In this document: positions 1-8,183 of the stretch, piece after piece
How the letters are laid out: each line of letters starts with the position of its first letter
Numbering within the stretch: the stretch's first letter is position 1
Source of the DNA: Oceanidesulfovibrio marinus
Lineage (GTDB): Bacteria; Desulfobacterota; Desulfovibrionia; Desulfovibrionales; Desulfovibrionaceae
Length of the DNA stretch: 64,000 nt
Direction: 5' to 3'
Assembly (NCBI RefSeq): GCF_013085545.1
Contig: NZ_CP039543.1
Location: 124,001 to 188,000, forward strand
Translations under genes and position numbers: made by a program
Notes under the pieces: generated by a model
The model's input: the letters and a program-made list of their open reading frames with translations, nothing else
What the model was told of the DNA's origin: nothing
Database searches by the model: none

Positions 1-2
1 GC

Positions 3-632
3 GCGCCACGGCTGGATAACAAGACCCGCCGCGAGCAGATTGCACAGGCTGCGCTGGATCTGGTTTCCACGCGCGGTTATCGCGCGCTGACCGTCAAACG
101 CCTTGCCGCCAAGGTGGGCCTCACGCCATCCGGCCTGTACCGGCACTTCCCGGACAAGGCCGCCATCCTGGACGCCATTCTGGAGCTCGTGGCCGACGCC
201 CTGCATGGCAATGTCCAACGCGCCCTGAGCGCGGAGGGCGACTCCCTGGACAAGCTCGCCGCGTTGCTGCGCATGCAGGTGCACGTCATCGGGGTCCGGG
301 GGTTCGGCGCGCCGCGTTTCTTCTTCTCCGACGATCTTTCCATGCGCCACCCGGAAAAGCAGATCCGGCTGCGCGAGATCATGGAGGAGTTCACCGACGC
401 CGTGGCTCGCATCATGGCCCAGGGACAGGAGCAGGGCCTCATCCGCACGGACATCTCCGCATCCAAGCTGGGCATCATGTTCCTCGGGCTGTTCCAACCC
501 GGCGCGCTGATGAACTACCTGCACCGCGGCGAGTTCGACATGCAGGGCCAGGCCGACGCCTCCTGGAGACTTTTCGCAGCAGGCCTCATCGCCCAGGGTG
601 TGGACGCTCCGGCGCTCTACCCGGAAGCGTAG
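3..632 (+). CDS. TetR-family transcriptional regulator (5' end outside window)
   Basis: The frame is open from the first bases of the window, so the start codon lies upstream and the gene is partial. The visible N-terminus reads through a TetR DNA-binding domain: helix 1 (REQIAQAALDLVSTRGYRAL), then the recognition helix and the typical S-G-L-Y-R-H-F-P-D-K signature, followed by a helical ligand-binding/dimerisation domain ending AlaLeuTyrProGluAla. An internal GTG at 114 could be mistaken for a start but would remove half of the HTH. Family members repress neighbouring genes in response to a small ligand; the target is probably left of the window. The TAG stop at 630-632 is also the first three bases of a palindromic repeat copy. 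Confidence 0.9.
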   Translation, partial: APRLDNKTRREQIAQAALDLVSTRGYRALTVKRLAAKVGLTPSGLYRHFPDKAAILDAILELVADALHGNVQRALSAEGDSLDKLAALLRMQVHVIGVRGFGAPRFFFSDDLSMRHPEKQIRLREIMEEFTDAVARIMAQGQEQGLIRTDISASKLGIMFLGLFQPGALMNYLHRGEFDMQGQADASWRLFAAGLIAQGVDAPALYPEA

Positions 633-754
633 CAGGCTGCTGAAAGTTTTCTGCTGGCTGTGGCTGCGGGAAGTTCGAACCTTCGCGCATCGTTGTACGC
701 GTCAGCCTTGCACTTCTCTTGCGTCTTGCCTGCGTGATTTCTGAACGGCCTGCC
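630..754 (+). repeat. Dispersed ~125-bp imperfect palindromic repeat, family 1, copy 1
   Basis: The segment begins at the TAG stop of the TetR gene with TAGCAGGCTGCTGAAA and ends with GAACGGCCTGCC. Its reverse complement aligns along its whole length with 61042-61171: shared blocks include GGCAAG-CGCAA, TTCAAGGCTGACGCGTA or close variants, and the outer GCAGGC/GCCTGC ends. Each copy folds on itself as a long imperfect hairpin. This copy is oriented so that its TAG end is at the 3' end of the TetR gene. A small minus-strand open frame over it is a shadow of the repeat. Confidence 0.8.
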
Positions 755-884
755 GTGCGAGGCCCCTTTTCGCCGTTTCTCAGACCCGAGCCGGCGTCTG
801 CCGGCTGATCCGCCAGGCATCACCCAAGGCGGCATGCGCCTGCTCTAGGGCGCGTGCTCTCTCGGTGTGGGAGCGGTTCCGCTC
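755..884. other. Intergenic stretch after the repeat
   Basis: Between the repeat and the stop of the PqqD-like gene. It holds only a short stem (GAGCGG/CCGCTC near 860-875); no gene, promoter or clear terminator was recognised. Confidence 0.4.
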
Positions 885-1313
885 TTATGAGGACTTTCGT
901 CCGTCTTGAGGGGGGCACACCCGGTCCAGCAGGGCGATAAGGCCGCGCTGGCCCAGGTCCTTGATGAAGGCCGTCACGGATATCTCGGACTCCCGCGGCT
1001 CCAGCCGGTACGTTTCGGCAAAGATGTCCACGATGTCCTGCACGGTGCGCTCGCCGTCCATGAGCTCCCAGGCGCGGGTGCCCATCTCGTCCAGCTCCAG
1101 CCGTTTGATCATGGGCCTGTCGTCCCACTTGCCCATGCGTTGCGCCGCCTTGGCGAACCACGGCTTGTAGTGGATCTCGTAGACCAGCCGGGCGTAGCCC
1201 TCGTCGGTGCGTTCCTCGGAGACGCGGTCGCTGTGCACGGGCCGAGCCTGCAACGCCTCGGCCCGGCTGATGACGGGTGGGCCGGGCCGTTTTTTCTTTC
1301 TAAACCACTTCAT
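885..1313 (-). CDS. PqqD-family protein
   Basis: About 142 residues. The C-terminal two thirds match the PqqD fold: the run around IKRLELDEMGTRAWELMDGE, then T-V-Q-D-I-V-D, and a terminal D-L-G-Q-R-G-L-I-A-L. In PqqD the fold is a peptide-binding element that presents precursor peptides to a radical SAM enzyme; stand-alone relatives are common and mostly uncharacterised. The N-terminus is basic (MKWFRKKKRPGPP). No radical SAM partner or precursor peptide is adjacent, so the role here is unknown. The ATG at 1313 was preferred; a GTG at 1322 is also in frame, and both overlap or nearly overlap the 3' end of the upstream gene (stop at 1300), implying translational coupling. Confidence 0.75.
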   Translation of the reverse strand: MKWFRKKKRPGPPVISRAEALQARPVHSDRVSEERTDEGYARLVYEIHYKPWFAKAAQRMGKWDDRPMIKRLELDEMGTRAWELMDGERTVQDIVDIFAETYRLEPRESEISVTAFIKDLGQRGLIALLDRVCPPQDGRKSS

Positions 1314-2226
1314 ATGATTCACAGATTTTTTCGAAGGCGCCGTCCGGCAGGGGGGCCGGGCCTTCCATGCGCACGGTCAGTATTTTGGTCTCCTGGTCGG
1401 CCAGGCGCAGCCCCAGGCGGTAGCGCTGCGCGCGCAGGATGCCGGGCAGCCGCCGGGAGACCGCGCCGAAGAAGCCGCGCGGCCATGGTTTTTCCAGCAC
1501 GCTCCAGCCGTCCGGTCCCTGGCCATGCCTGGCCGACCGCAGGTTGATGGACTTGAAGAACCCCGCGGCCCACTCTTCCAGACTGCTTCCCTTGAGGGCG
1601 AACTGCGCTGGCCCCAGACGCTCCAGCACAAGGTGGACGCGGCGGCTGTTCAGGAACTCCATGCGGAAGTGGCCGGGCTTGAAGGAAAAGGTCTTGAGAT
1701 AGAGCGTGCCGGGCAACCACACGCGCACGCCGAACACGGACCAGAGCCTGTCCGCATTGCGCGGATGGCAACGCGCCGTGGCCAGGGCGTCGGCAAGCTC
1801 CGTGTCCTCATCCGCCTCTGCCCTGGGGAATGCGCGGATAATCACGGCGATGCCCGATTCGGCATGGTGGAGCAGAGCGCCGGGGTTGGCCGCCTCGCCA
1901 GCTGCATCGGTCCAGGCAAAGGGCTTGGCTGTGAAGCCGTGTTCCTCCAGGCGTTGCAGGGCGTCCAGAAACAGGGCGGGTAGTTCGACGCCGTCTGTCC
2001 GGAACGCCGCGGCGCGTTTCATCTGCGAGGCCGCCTTGGAAAGATGGCGCTCCAGCCGGTACGCCCCTTCGGTGGGTTGCCAGCGGCACTCCAGCCGGGG
2101 GCCGCCGCCGTCCTCGAAGCGGACAAAGTCCTTTTCCAGGGCCACGGGGTTCCAGCCGGCAGGGATGTGCAGGGAGAACCCGGCCCAGGCAAAGCGAGGG
2201 GCGGAGGTTTGTGCGAGCGCGGTCAT
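1300..2226 (-). CDS. Uncharacterised protein, 308 aa, in operon with PqqD-like gene
   Basis: No family was recognised. The protein has no signal peptide or clear membrane span. It is rich in aromatic residues and arginine, starts with an F-A-W-A-G-F-S-L-H-I-P-A-G-W-N-P segment and has two alternating strand-rich halves (about 15-140 and 180-305), which looks like a duplicated beta-rich fold. It overlaps the PqqD-like gene by a few codons and follows a secreted-protein gene by 30 bp on the same strand, so the three probably form one transcript. Codon usage and the tight overlap support it being a real gene. Confidence 0.7.
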   Translation of the reverse strand: MTALAQTSAPRFAWAGFSLHIPAGWNPVALEKDFVRFEDGGGPRLECRWQPTEGAYRLERHLSKAASQMKRAAAFRTDGVELPALFLDALQRLEEHGFTAKPFAWTDAAGEAANPGALLHHAESGIAVIIRAFPRAEADEDTELADALATARCHPRNADRLWSVFGVRVWLPGTLYLKTFSFKPGHFRMEFLNSRRVHLVLERLGPAQFALKGSSLEEWAAGFFKSINLRSARHGQGPDGWSVLEKPWPRGFFGAVSRRLPGILRAQRYRLGLRLADQETKILTVRMEGPAPLPDGAFEKICESYEVV

Positions 2227-2256
2227 GCGAGGAACGCCGCCAGGCGCCCGGAGACG

Positions 2257-2874
2257 CTACGGCGCGTGGGGCACGTAATCCTGCAGATTGAGCTTGGATG
2301 CGGGCATGGGCTTTGCCGGAGGATGCTTCTCGCCGATCTTGGCGTTGTAGCAATCGTACTCCTCCATCCATGTGGTGTGCATCACCATCTTGATGGAAAC
2401 GCCGGGCCGCATGGTGGGGTCCTTGCTGTAGGTGAGCACGATGTTGATGCGCTGGTCGCCTTCGGTGACCATCCATTTCCAGGAACGCACGGTGTGGAAG
2501 GCGTCGCCCTGCCACTCGTCCGGCTTGCCGAACTTCTTCTCGTAGAGGTCGTAGAGCTGGTCGAAGAGGCTGGGGTCCTTGTCGTCGAACTTGAGCTTGA
2601 GCCCGATGAGCATGCCAGGATGGGCGCAGTTGCCATAGGTGACGCTGCCGCCGCGAATGCCGGGGAAGGCGGTGTCGCGGATGTTCACTTCCGTAAGGAA
2701 GGGCGTGTCCGAAAGTTTGGTCGCGCCGTTCATCCAGAGCAGGTTCTCGTATTTTTTGACGTTCTCGCCCAGGGTCAGGCCAAGGATGGAGCGAGGCAGC
2801 TCGGCATAGGCGATTGCCGGGACGAGCAACGCAACGAGCAGGACCGTGAAGAAAGGCATGATCTTGGTTTTCAT
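2257..2874 (-). CDS. Exported protein of unknown function
   Basis: 205 residues from the chosen ATG. The first 24 residues are a classical signal peptide: Met-Lys-Thr-Lys, a hydrophobic core F-F-T-V-L-L-V-A-L-L-V-P-A and the cleavage site A-Y-A. An upstream extension to 2991 in the same frame is polar and would bury the signal peptide, so it was rejected. The mature part is a soluble, strand-rich domain with several tryptophans (K-W-M-V-T-E-G-D) and no recognised motif. It is the first gene of the minus-strand set that includes the PqqD-like protein and is divergent from the phosphatase gene at 2983. Confidence 0.7.
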   Translation of the reverse strand: MKTKIMPFFTVLLVALLVPAIAYAELPRSILGLTLGENVKKYENLLWMNGATKLSDTPFLTEVNIRDTAFPGIRGGSVTYGNCAHPGMLIGLKLKFDDKDPSLFDQLYDLYEKKFGKPDEWQGDAFHTVRSWKWMVTEGDQRINIVLTYSKDPTMRPGVSIKMVMHTTWMEEYDCYNAKIGEKHPPAKPMPASKLNLQDYVPHAP

Positions 2875-2966
2875 GGTGGTCGAAAAATACCCTGAACAAT
2901 GGGTGTTGTCCATACGGCTTGTTGCCTCTCCTGCCATGTCGTATATCATGGGAGTTTGGTTCACTA

Positions 2967-2978
2967 CCTCCGCGGAGG
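2967..2978 (+). promoter_or_regulatory. Shine-Dalgarno inside a perfect palindrome
   Basis: CCTCCGCGGAGG is a 12-base perfect palindrome. Its right half supplies the ribosome binding site GGAGG of the phosphatase gene (ATG at 2983, four bases on). A CCTC/GAGG stem with a CGCG loop could hide the binding site; whether it does is untested. Confidence 0.45.
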
Positions 2979-2982
2979 CACC

Positions 2983-4551
2983 ATGCGACACGTCGGATCA
3001 TATCGGGCTGCGGCCTACTACCTGTTCACCGTGGGCGTCATTTCGGTTTACGGCGGGCAGGTCTGCCCCTTTCTGGTAACCCTCTCTGTTGGAGAGCTGG
3101 CGCTGATCGTGGCGGTGTTCCTGGGCATTGTCCAGATCCTGCGCTGGCCGCTCATGAAGCTTGTCGTGGACGCGCAACCGCCCATGAAGCAGCCCGGGCG
3201 CCAGTTCTTCCTCGACATGGCGCTCTACGTGGCCGCGGCCCTGGGCATGGCTGCCTACAACTGGCTGACCATGGGCTTTCCCTTTGCAGGCAGCGGCGGC
3301 AAGCTGGTGCTCGGAGTGTTCACCGTGGGGCTGTTCGCCTCCATCGACCTGTCCCTGGAGCGCGAGCGCGCGCTTGTGCGCTTTGCCCTGCAAAATGGGC
3401 TGCGCAGTCTGGCGAGCCGGGAGTTCTCGCCGCTCACGCGCAAGTTCTTCCTGCTGGCCACGGTGGTCATGCTCCTTTTCGCGGCCATCGTGACTCTGGT
3501 CATTCTCGGCGACCTCCTGTGGCTCGGCCAGGCCGGCTTCTCGGCCGAGACCCTGGCCATGTTCCAGCGCAGCGTGCTCATCGAGATAGCCTTTGTCATG
3601 GGCGTGCTCATGCTCCTGGTGGTCAACCTGATCTACTCCTACTCGCGCAACCTCAACCTGTTCTTCAACAGCCAGACGAGCGCGCTGGAAAAGGTCAGCC
3701 TGGGCGATCTCGACGTGTTCGTGCCGGTGACCACCAACGACGAGTTCGGGTTCATCGCGGACCATACGAACTCGATGATCGACAAGCTGCGGGACCGGTT
3801 GCGATTGCAGCAGGCCATGGTCGTGGCGCAGCAGATCCAGCAGAAGCTCTTGCCCTCGGGCGTGCCTGAGATGCCGGGGATCGAGCTCGCCGCCGCGTGC
3901 ATCTACAGCGACGAGACAGGCGGCGACTATTACGATTTCATAGAGAGCGCCGACCCGGACGGCGGCAGCCTCTGCGTCATCGTGGGCGACGTGACCGGCC
4001 ACGGGGTTGGCGCGGCCCTGCTCATGGCGACCATCCGGGCGTTCATCCGCATGCGCCTGAGCATGGCGGACGGGCTGGCCGCCAGTCTGCACGACGTGAA
4101 CCGCCTGGTGGAGATCGACGCCGGAGAGACGGGCAACTTCATGACCCTGTTCGGGCTGATGATCCACAAACAGAGCGGCCGCCTGCGCTGGGTGACGGCC
4201 GGGCACGACGCGGCCCTTGTCTATGACACGCGGAGCGGATCGTTCTCCGAGCTCGGCGGCAAGGGCGTGCCGCTCGGCGTGGTCGAAGATACGCGATATG
4301 AGGAGCGCGAGCGGCCGGCTCTGGAAGCGGGCGAGGTCGTGGTCCTGGCCACGGACGGCGTCTGGGAAACGCAGAACCCGGCCGGCGAGATGTACGGCAA
4401 GCAGCGGTTCAGGCAGTGCATCGCGGCAAAAGCGCAGCATGGGCCGCGCCAGATGCTCGACGCTGTGGTCCGGGACGTGGCCGGGTTCCGCGGCTCCAAC
4501 CAACCGGCCGACGACGTGACCATGATCTGCATCCGCGGCCTGGACAGGTAA
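2983..4551 (+). CDS. Membrane-anchored PP2C/SpoIIE-type serine phosphatase with HAMP linker
   Basis: 522 residues; start chosen for the GGAGG four bases upstream. The N-terminal ~240 residues contain about six hydrophobic segments, then a HAMP-like linker (S-L-G-D-L-D-V-F-V-P ... D-E-F-G-F-I-A-D), a short coiled coil, and a SpoIIE/RsbU phosphatase domain. Metal-binding signatures are present: G-G-D-Y-Y-D near 313-318, G-D-V-T-G-H-G near 335-341 and Q-P-A-D-D-V-T near the end. Such enzymes dephosphorylate STAS-domain anti-anti-sigma factors. A STAS protein and an RsbW-like kinase are encoded about 1 kb away on the opposite strand (5360-6181), so they are the probable partner switch. The membrane domain is likely the signal input. 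Confidence 0.88.
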   Translation: MRHVGSYRAAAYYLFTVGVISVYGGQVCPFLVTLSVGELALIVAVFLGIVQILRWPLMKLVVDAQPPMKQPGRQFFLDMALYVAAALGMAAYNWLTMGFPFAGSGGKLVLGVFTVGLFASIDLSLERERALVRFALQNGLRSLASREFSPLTRKFFLLATVVMLLFAAIVTLVILGDLLWLGQAGFSAETLAMFQRSVLIEIAFVMGVLMLLVVNLIYSYSRNLNLFFNSQTSALEKVSLGDLDVFVPVTTNDEFGFIADHTNSMIDKLRDRLRLQQAMVVAQQIQQKLLPSGVPEMPGIELAAACIYSDETGGDYYDFIESADPDGGSLCVIVGDVTGHGVGAALLMATIRAFIRMRLSMADGLAASLHDVNRLVEIDAGETGNFMTLFGLMIHKQSGRLRWVTAGHDAALVYDTRSGSFSELGGKGVPLGVVEDTRYEERERPALEAGEVVVLATDGVWETQNPAGEMYGKQRFRQCIAAKAQHGPRQMLDAVVRDVAGFRGSNQPADDVTMICIRGLDR

Positions 4552-4725
4552 TAGTGCGGGTAGATGTCAGGAAGATGCTGCGGTTTTGGGCTGGGATATC
4601 GCGATCGAGACTTGCCAGCAGCTTGGAAATGTCTATGAATGGATTGCACGCGCGGAAAACAGGACCACGCCGGAGCACCAGTGGACCCGCCCGCAATTCG
4701 ATCCAATCCAAAGAGAGCGGTTGTA

Positions 4726-5241
4726 ATGAAATCTATTCGAAAGAAATCCTTACGCTTTGAAAGGACTGACGCGAAACGCTACCCCCAGGCCATGAAGAAC
4801 CGCCTGCCGTGGCTCCTCGCCGTCCTGGTTGCCGTTACCGCGCTGGTCCTGGCCCTTACGGCCATGCGCGCCAGCGCCTTCGAGATTCTGGAAATCCCCG
4901 AGGATCGCCACATCGTTGACGAGCTCCATCCCTTCCCGGACATTTCCGACTGGACCCTGGCCGAGGAGTTGGACATGGGCGTGATGAAGGACAACTCCAT
5001 AACCATGTGCAAGCGTAAGACCTTTCTCAAGGATGATGGCAACAAGCGTCTGTATATGGTCTACTTCAAGGACAAGCCCAAGTACTACTGGTATGTAGAG
5101 ACCGAGGGCGGAAAGACCGACGACGGCATCACCGAGATGATGGGCGGCCAGGAAAAGCCCGTGGACCCCACGAGCGCCAGCGACTATCGCAAGCAGAGCA
5201 AGAAGAACTTCGACATGAACTTCGGCATCATGAAGTTCTAG
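4726..5241 (+). CDS. Exported or membrane-anchored small protein of unknown function
   Basis: 171 residues from ATG 4726, chosen because AGAGAGCGG precedes it; a second ATG at 4792 begins directly at Met-Lys-Asn-Arg and a strong signal peptide (hydrophobic run L-L-A-V-L-V-A-V-T-A-L-V-L-A-L, cleavage near A-S-A) but has no ribosome binding site. The mature part is acidic and soluble, with a lysine/tyrosine-rich middle (Y-F-K-D-K-P-K-Y-Y-W-Y) and no recognised fold. It lies between the phosphatase and the convergent STAS gene, 174 bp after the former. The link to the partner switch is positional only. Confidence 0.65.
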   Translation: MKSIRKKSLRFERTDAKRYPQAMKNRLPWLLAVLVAVTALVLALTAMRASAFEILEIPEDRHIVDELHPFPDISDWTLAEELDMGVMKDNSITMCKRKTFLKDDGNKRLYMVYFKDKPKYYWYVETEGGKTDDGITEMMGGQEKPVDPTSASDYRKQSKKNFDMNFGIMKF

Positions 5242-5296
5242 CACTCGTCCTCTTCTGCAACGATGCGGCAACTCCGACCGGCATCGAACGCCATGA

Positions 5297-5342
5297 AAAA
5301 AAGCCCGCTGCCTGGACAAAGGCGGTGGGCTTTCGCTTTTCC
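5297..5342. terminator. Bidirectional rho-independent terminator
   Basis: AAAGCCCGCTGCC pairs with GGCGGTGGGCTTT, with an A-run before and a T-rich tract after. It sits between the convergent genes ending at 5241 (+) and 5360 (-), and can serve both. Confidence 0.8.
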
Positions 5343-5359
5343 TGGGATGCGGACGGAAC

Positions 5360-5695
5360 CTAGATTTTGGTCAGGGCGTCCTCTTTGTTGCGGAAGATAA
5401 GGAAGAGCCTGTCGTAGCCGGAGATCTCGAAGATCTCCTGGATGTAGTCCCGCAAGCCGCAGATGGCCACGGTGCCGTCGGTTTTTTTCTTCAGGCGCTG
5501 GTAGGCCATGACGAGGATTCGCAGACCGGAGCTGTTGATGTACTCCAGATCGTTGAAGTCGAAGAGCAGCTTGGACCCTCCCAGCTCCAGGACTTCGACG
5601 ACCTTTTCCTCAAGGCCCTGGCTTTCATTGGAATCCAGGCGGCCGCTCACTGTGATGATGGTGACGGCGCCTTCCTGGCTGTTGGTTACGGACAT
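5360..5695 (-). CDS. STAS-domain anti-anti-sigma factor
   Basis: 111 residues, the usual length for SpoIIAA/RsbV proteins, made of a single STAS domain. The phosphorylation loop is visible as Y-I-N-S-S-G-L-R, so Ser55 or Ser56 is the probable phospho-acceptor. In its dephosphorylated form the protein would bind the RsbW-like kinase encoded directly upstream (gap 27 bp) and free that kinase's client. The SpoIIE-type phosphatase at 2983-4551 is the likely enzyme that reactivates it. No sigma factor is encoded nearby, so the client is unknown. Confidence 0.9.
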   Translation of the reverse strand: MSVTNSQEGAVTIITVSGRLDSNESQGLEEKVVEVLELGGSKLLFDFNDLEYINSSGLRILVMAYQRLKKKTDGTVAICGLRDYIQEIFEISGYDRLFLIFRNKEDALTKI

Positions 5696-5722
5696 ATGCG
5701 AGTGCTCCTTGCCTTTTCCGGA

Positions 5723-6181
5723 TCAGGGGCGACGTATCTTATCGTCCGGGGTGATAGTCTTACGCAGTTCCAGAATGTTTTTGCCGTCCTCCCGGCGGTA
5801 TTCCACCGAGTCCACGAGACTTTTTACGAGATGTATGCCCATGCCGCCCACGGGCTTGGCCCGCTTTTCCACCGGGATGTGCAGCTCCGGCAGCGGGGCA
5901 GTGGTTATATCGAAGGGCTGCGCCTTGTCCATAATGATGATGATGAGAACATCGCCTTCCAGATGCAGGTCCACACTGATGCAATGCTTATGGCAATCCC
6001 CGTAGCCATAGGCCGCCGTGTTGGTGACCACCTCGTCGATGATCAGGGCGGTCTGGTACGAAAATTTTTTGGAGAGCCCGTGCTCTTCGGCGAACTGCTT
6101 GAGTTGCTCAGTGTAGCTCGAAAAGTCGCACTTCTGCTCCTTGACATAGAAGAGCAGTTTTTTCTTGTGCCTGGAGCTCAT
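5723..6181 (-). CDS. Anti-sigma factor / serine kinase, RsbW-like (HATPase_c)
   Basis: 152 residues from the ATG at 6181, which has GGAAG eight bases upstream; a GTG nine bases earlier is too close to that site. The GHKL ATPase fold is shown by the N-box-like D-E-V-V-T-N-T-A-A-Y-G and by the ATP-lid motif G-G-M-G-I-H-L-V-K-S. Proteins of this type bind a sigma factor or other client and phosphorylate the cognate STAS protein, here the next gene. The catalytic residues look intact. The gene starts 41 bp downstream of the large membrane-protein operon's last stop. Confidence 0.88.
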   Translation of the reverse strand: MSSRHKKKLLFYVKEQKCDFSSYTEQLKQFAEEHGLSKKFSYQTALIIDEVVTNTAAYGYGDCHKHCISVDLHLEGDVLIIIIMDKAQPFDITTAPLPELHIPVEKRAKPVGGMGIHLVKSLVDSVEYRREDGKNILELRKTITPDDKIRRP

Positions 6182-6224
6182 GATCCGCACTTCCGCCTTG
6201 TCGGCGTGTTGTGTGTTGCAACGG

Positions 6225-8180
6225 TCAGTACGCCAGCCTTCCCAGTGATTTGAGGATCAGCGTGCAGCCCATGGCGAACATACCGGCCAGACCCATGCCG
6301 CAGGAGAACCCGGCCAGCAGCACCGGCGCGTAGTGTCTCCAGTTTTTCCCATATTTCTTGAGGAAGTAAAAGCGTCCGAGCAGCGCGCCCAGAACCTCCA
6401 GGATGATGCCGTGGGGCGTGGACTGGCCCAGGCCGCGGACAACGCCGTAGATCAGCAGCACAGGCAGGCCAAAGAGGTTGAGCAGGAAGTAGGTGATCAG
6501 CCCGAAGCCCAGGCCGGCGCTCAGCGTCTTGACGGAAAGAGCCTGGAAGAACAGGGAGTTGCCTTCCAGTGTGGATGTCTGCAGCAAGAGGCCGTTGAGC
6601 GCCTGGAGGTGCCACAGCTCCTGGGCGTAGGGGTAGCTGCCCGAGGGGATGGGCGCCAGTCTCCACAGGAACTGCGAGAACAGCAGCGAGGCGATCATGA
6701 CCACGGGGAAGACCACGATCTCGGCCTTGATGATGCCGCGCAGGCTGGTGCCGGTGAGCTCGATCTCGCGGAAGTGCACCGTGGCCTCGCCGTAGTTGTG
6801 GATGGGGATGGGCGCGTACCAGATCTCGATGCCCTGGTAGCCGAAGTACTTGGCCCCGGCGATGAAGCTGGCCTCCCGCACCAGCGGCAGGCTGACGAAC
6901 TGGCCGGCGATACCCTCCATGCGCGCCGTGATGTACGAGATGATGGGCGTGTACAGGAAGCCGTAGATAATGAAGAAGTACCACGGGAAGTCGGGCACCA
7001 GGAAGAGGCACAGCCCCACGTAGGCCAGGGTGGAGACCACGTAGATGGCGATGGAGACCCAGAAGTTGATGTCCCCGCGGTCCTTGGGCGGGTTGAAGAG
7101 TATGGAGAAGTCCAGCTTGCCGGACGAGCTGCGGAACGACTTGACCACGTGATAGACGCCGATGACGCCGATGGCCAGGCCCAGGCCGATGCCGAAGCTC
7201 ATGTAGAAGTCGAAGTTGTTGGCAAAGACCGTCTCCACCGTGGCCATGCCCTGGTGCCAGCGGTGCAGGACGCCGTAGCTGTGCAGAATGGGGTTGGCGA
7301 TGATGGTGATGACCAGACCCACCAGACCGCCGATGACCGCCCAGAACGGCAGCACCATGCCGATGAAGACCAGGCCCAGGTCCAGCTGCAGACCGGTGGC
7401 CACGGCCGGCAGGCTGTCCTCGGTGTACCGGGTCAGCTCGATCCATGGTATGGGGATCAGCCGTATGGGCTCGGTAAAGAGCAGGCCGGATAGCGCCGGC
7501 AAGAGCACGTACACCGCGCCGAACAACAGCCCGATAACCCCGCCGATGGAGAAGATGCGCCACTTCCAGCCGGTCTTCTTGTCCTCGGTGGACTCGGCCA
7601 GGGCCATGGTGCCCAGCGCGCCCACAGGGGCCATGGGGAAGGGCAGCTTCTCCACGTCCGAGGTGATGCGATACAGCGCGTAGCCCAGGCCGAAGTGGTC
7701 CACACGCTGGATGAGCTGCGAGCCCACGAGCAGAAGTATGGGTATGAGCCAGTCGCGGTGGAAGAAGGTCCGGTCCAGCAGCGAGTCCGAGCCGGGCGGC
7801 GGCGCTACCCACGTGGGAATGAACTCCGTGAGCCCCAGCATTTTGGCCGCGTCGGACTGTACAAGGTACTGGTTCCATAGCAGGCCCGAGAACGGCGAGG
7901 CCAGGGCCGCGCCCGCCATGTAGTAGAGCAGGAATATCTCCTGCTGCTTCAGCTCGGTGTAGGATCGCTTGGCGATCTCGGCGAAGAGGATGATGGTGAC
8001 CCAGCGCGCGGCCGGACCGATGCCCTGGCCGATGACGAGCTGGAGGTACATGGAGCCCGGCATCATCAGGAAGCCGATGAACACGGCCCCGATGATGGTC
8101 TTCCAGTCGAAGCCCTCCTCGAAGTGGTCCGGCGGCTTCAGTAAGTCTCTATATTCTTGTAGTTCTTTATCGTCGTACAT
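6225..8180 (-). CDS. Large multi-pass membrane protein, OPT-transporter-like
   Basis: 651 residues with roughly 14 hydrophobic segments and a polar N-terminus. It carries a conserved-looking loop F-P-M-A-P-V-G-A-L-G-T-M-A-L-A-E and long glycine-rich helices (G-I-G-L-G-L-A-I-G-V-I-G-V) that resemble the oligopeptide/siderophore (OPT/YSL) transporter superfamily, but I cannot assign a substrate. It is the last gene of a five-gene minus-strand operon, three bases after the stop of the 8184-10202 gene. Co-transcription with FtsX-like permeases and an ABC ATPase suggests a joint envelope function rather than a stand-alone peptide carrier. Family assignment is moderate. Confidence 0.7.
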   Translation of the reverse strand: MYDDKELQEYRDLLKPPDHFEEGFDWKTIIGAVFIGFLMMPGSMYLQLVIGQGIGPAARWVTIILFAEIAKRSYTELKQQEIFLLYYMAGAALASPFSGLLWNQYLVQSDAAKMLGLTEFIPTWVAPPPGSDSLLDRTFFHRDWLIPILLLVGSQLIQRVDHFGLGYALYRITSDVEKLPFPMAPVGALGTMALAESTEDKKTGWKWRIFSIGGVIGLLFGAVYVLLPALSGLLFTEPIRLIPIPWIELTRYTEDSLPAVATGLQLDLGLVFIGMVLPFWAVIGGLVGLVITIIANPILHSYGVLHRWHQGMATVETVFANNFDFYMSFGIGLGLAIGVIGVYHVVKSFRSSSGKLDFSILFNPPKDRGDINFWVSIAIYVVSTLAYVGLCLFLVPDFPWYFFIIYGFLYTPIISYITARMEGIAGQFVSLPLVREASFIAGAKYFGYQGIEIWYAPIPIHNYGEATVHFREIELTGTSLRGIIKAEIVVFPVVMIASLLFSQFLWRLAPIPSGSYPYAQELWHLQALNGLLLQTSTLEGNSLFFQALSVKTLSAGLGFGLITYFLLNLFGLPVLLIYGVVRGLGQSTPHGIILEVLGALLGRFYFLKKYGKNWRHYAPVLLAGFSCGMGLAGMFAMGCTLILKSLGRLAY

Positions 8181-8183
8181 GAC

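Noticed and set aside
617-835. Minus-strand open frame of 72 codons
   Set aside because: It lies over the palindromic repeat copy and has no ribosome binding site or protein-like composition.
885-1313. A ribosomally made peptide (RiPP) cluster around the PqqD-like gene
   Set aside because: No precursor peptide or radical SAM gene adjoins it, so the claim cannot be supported from the window.
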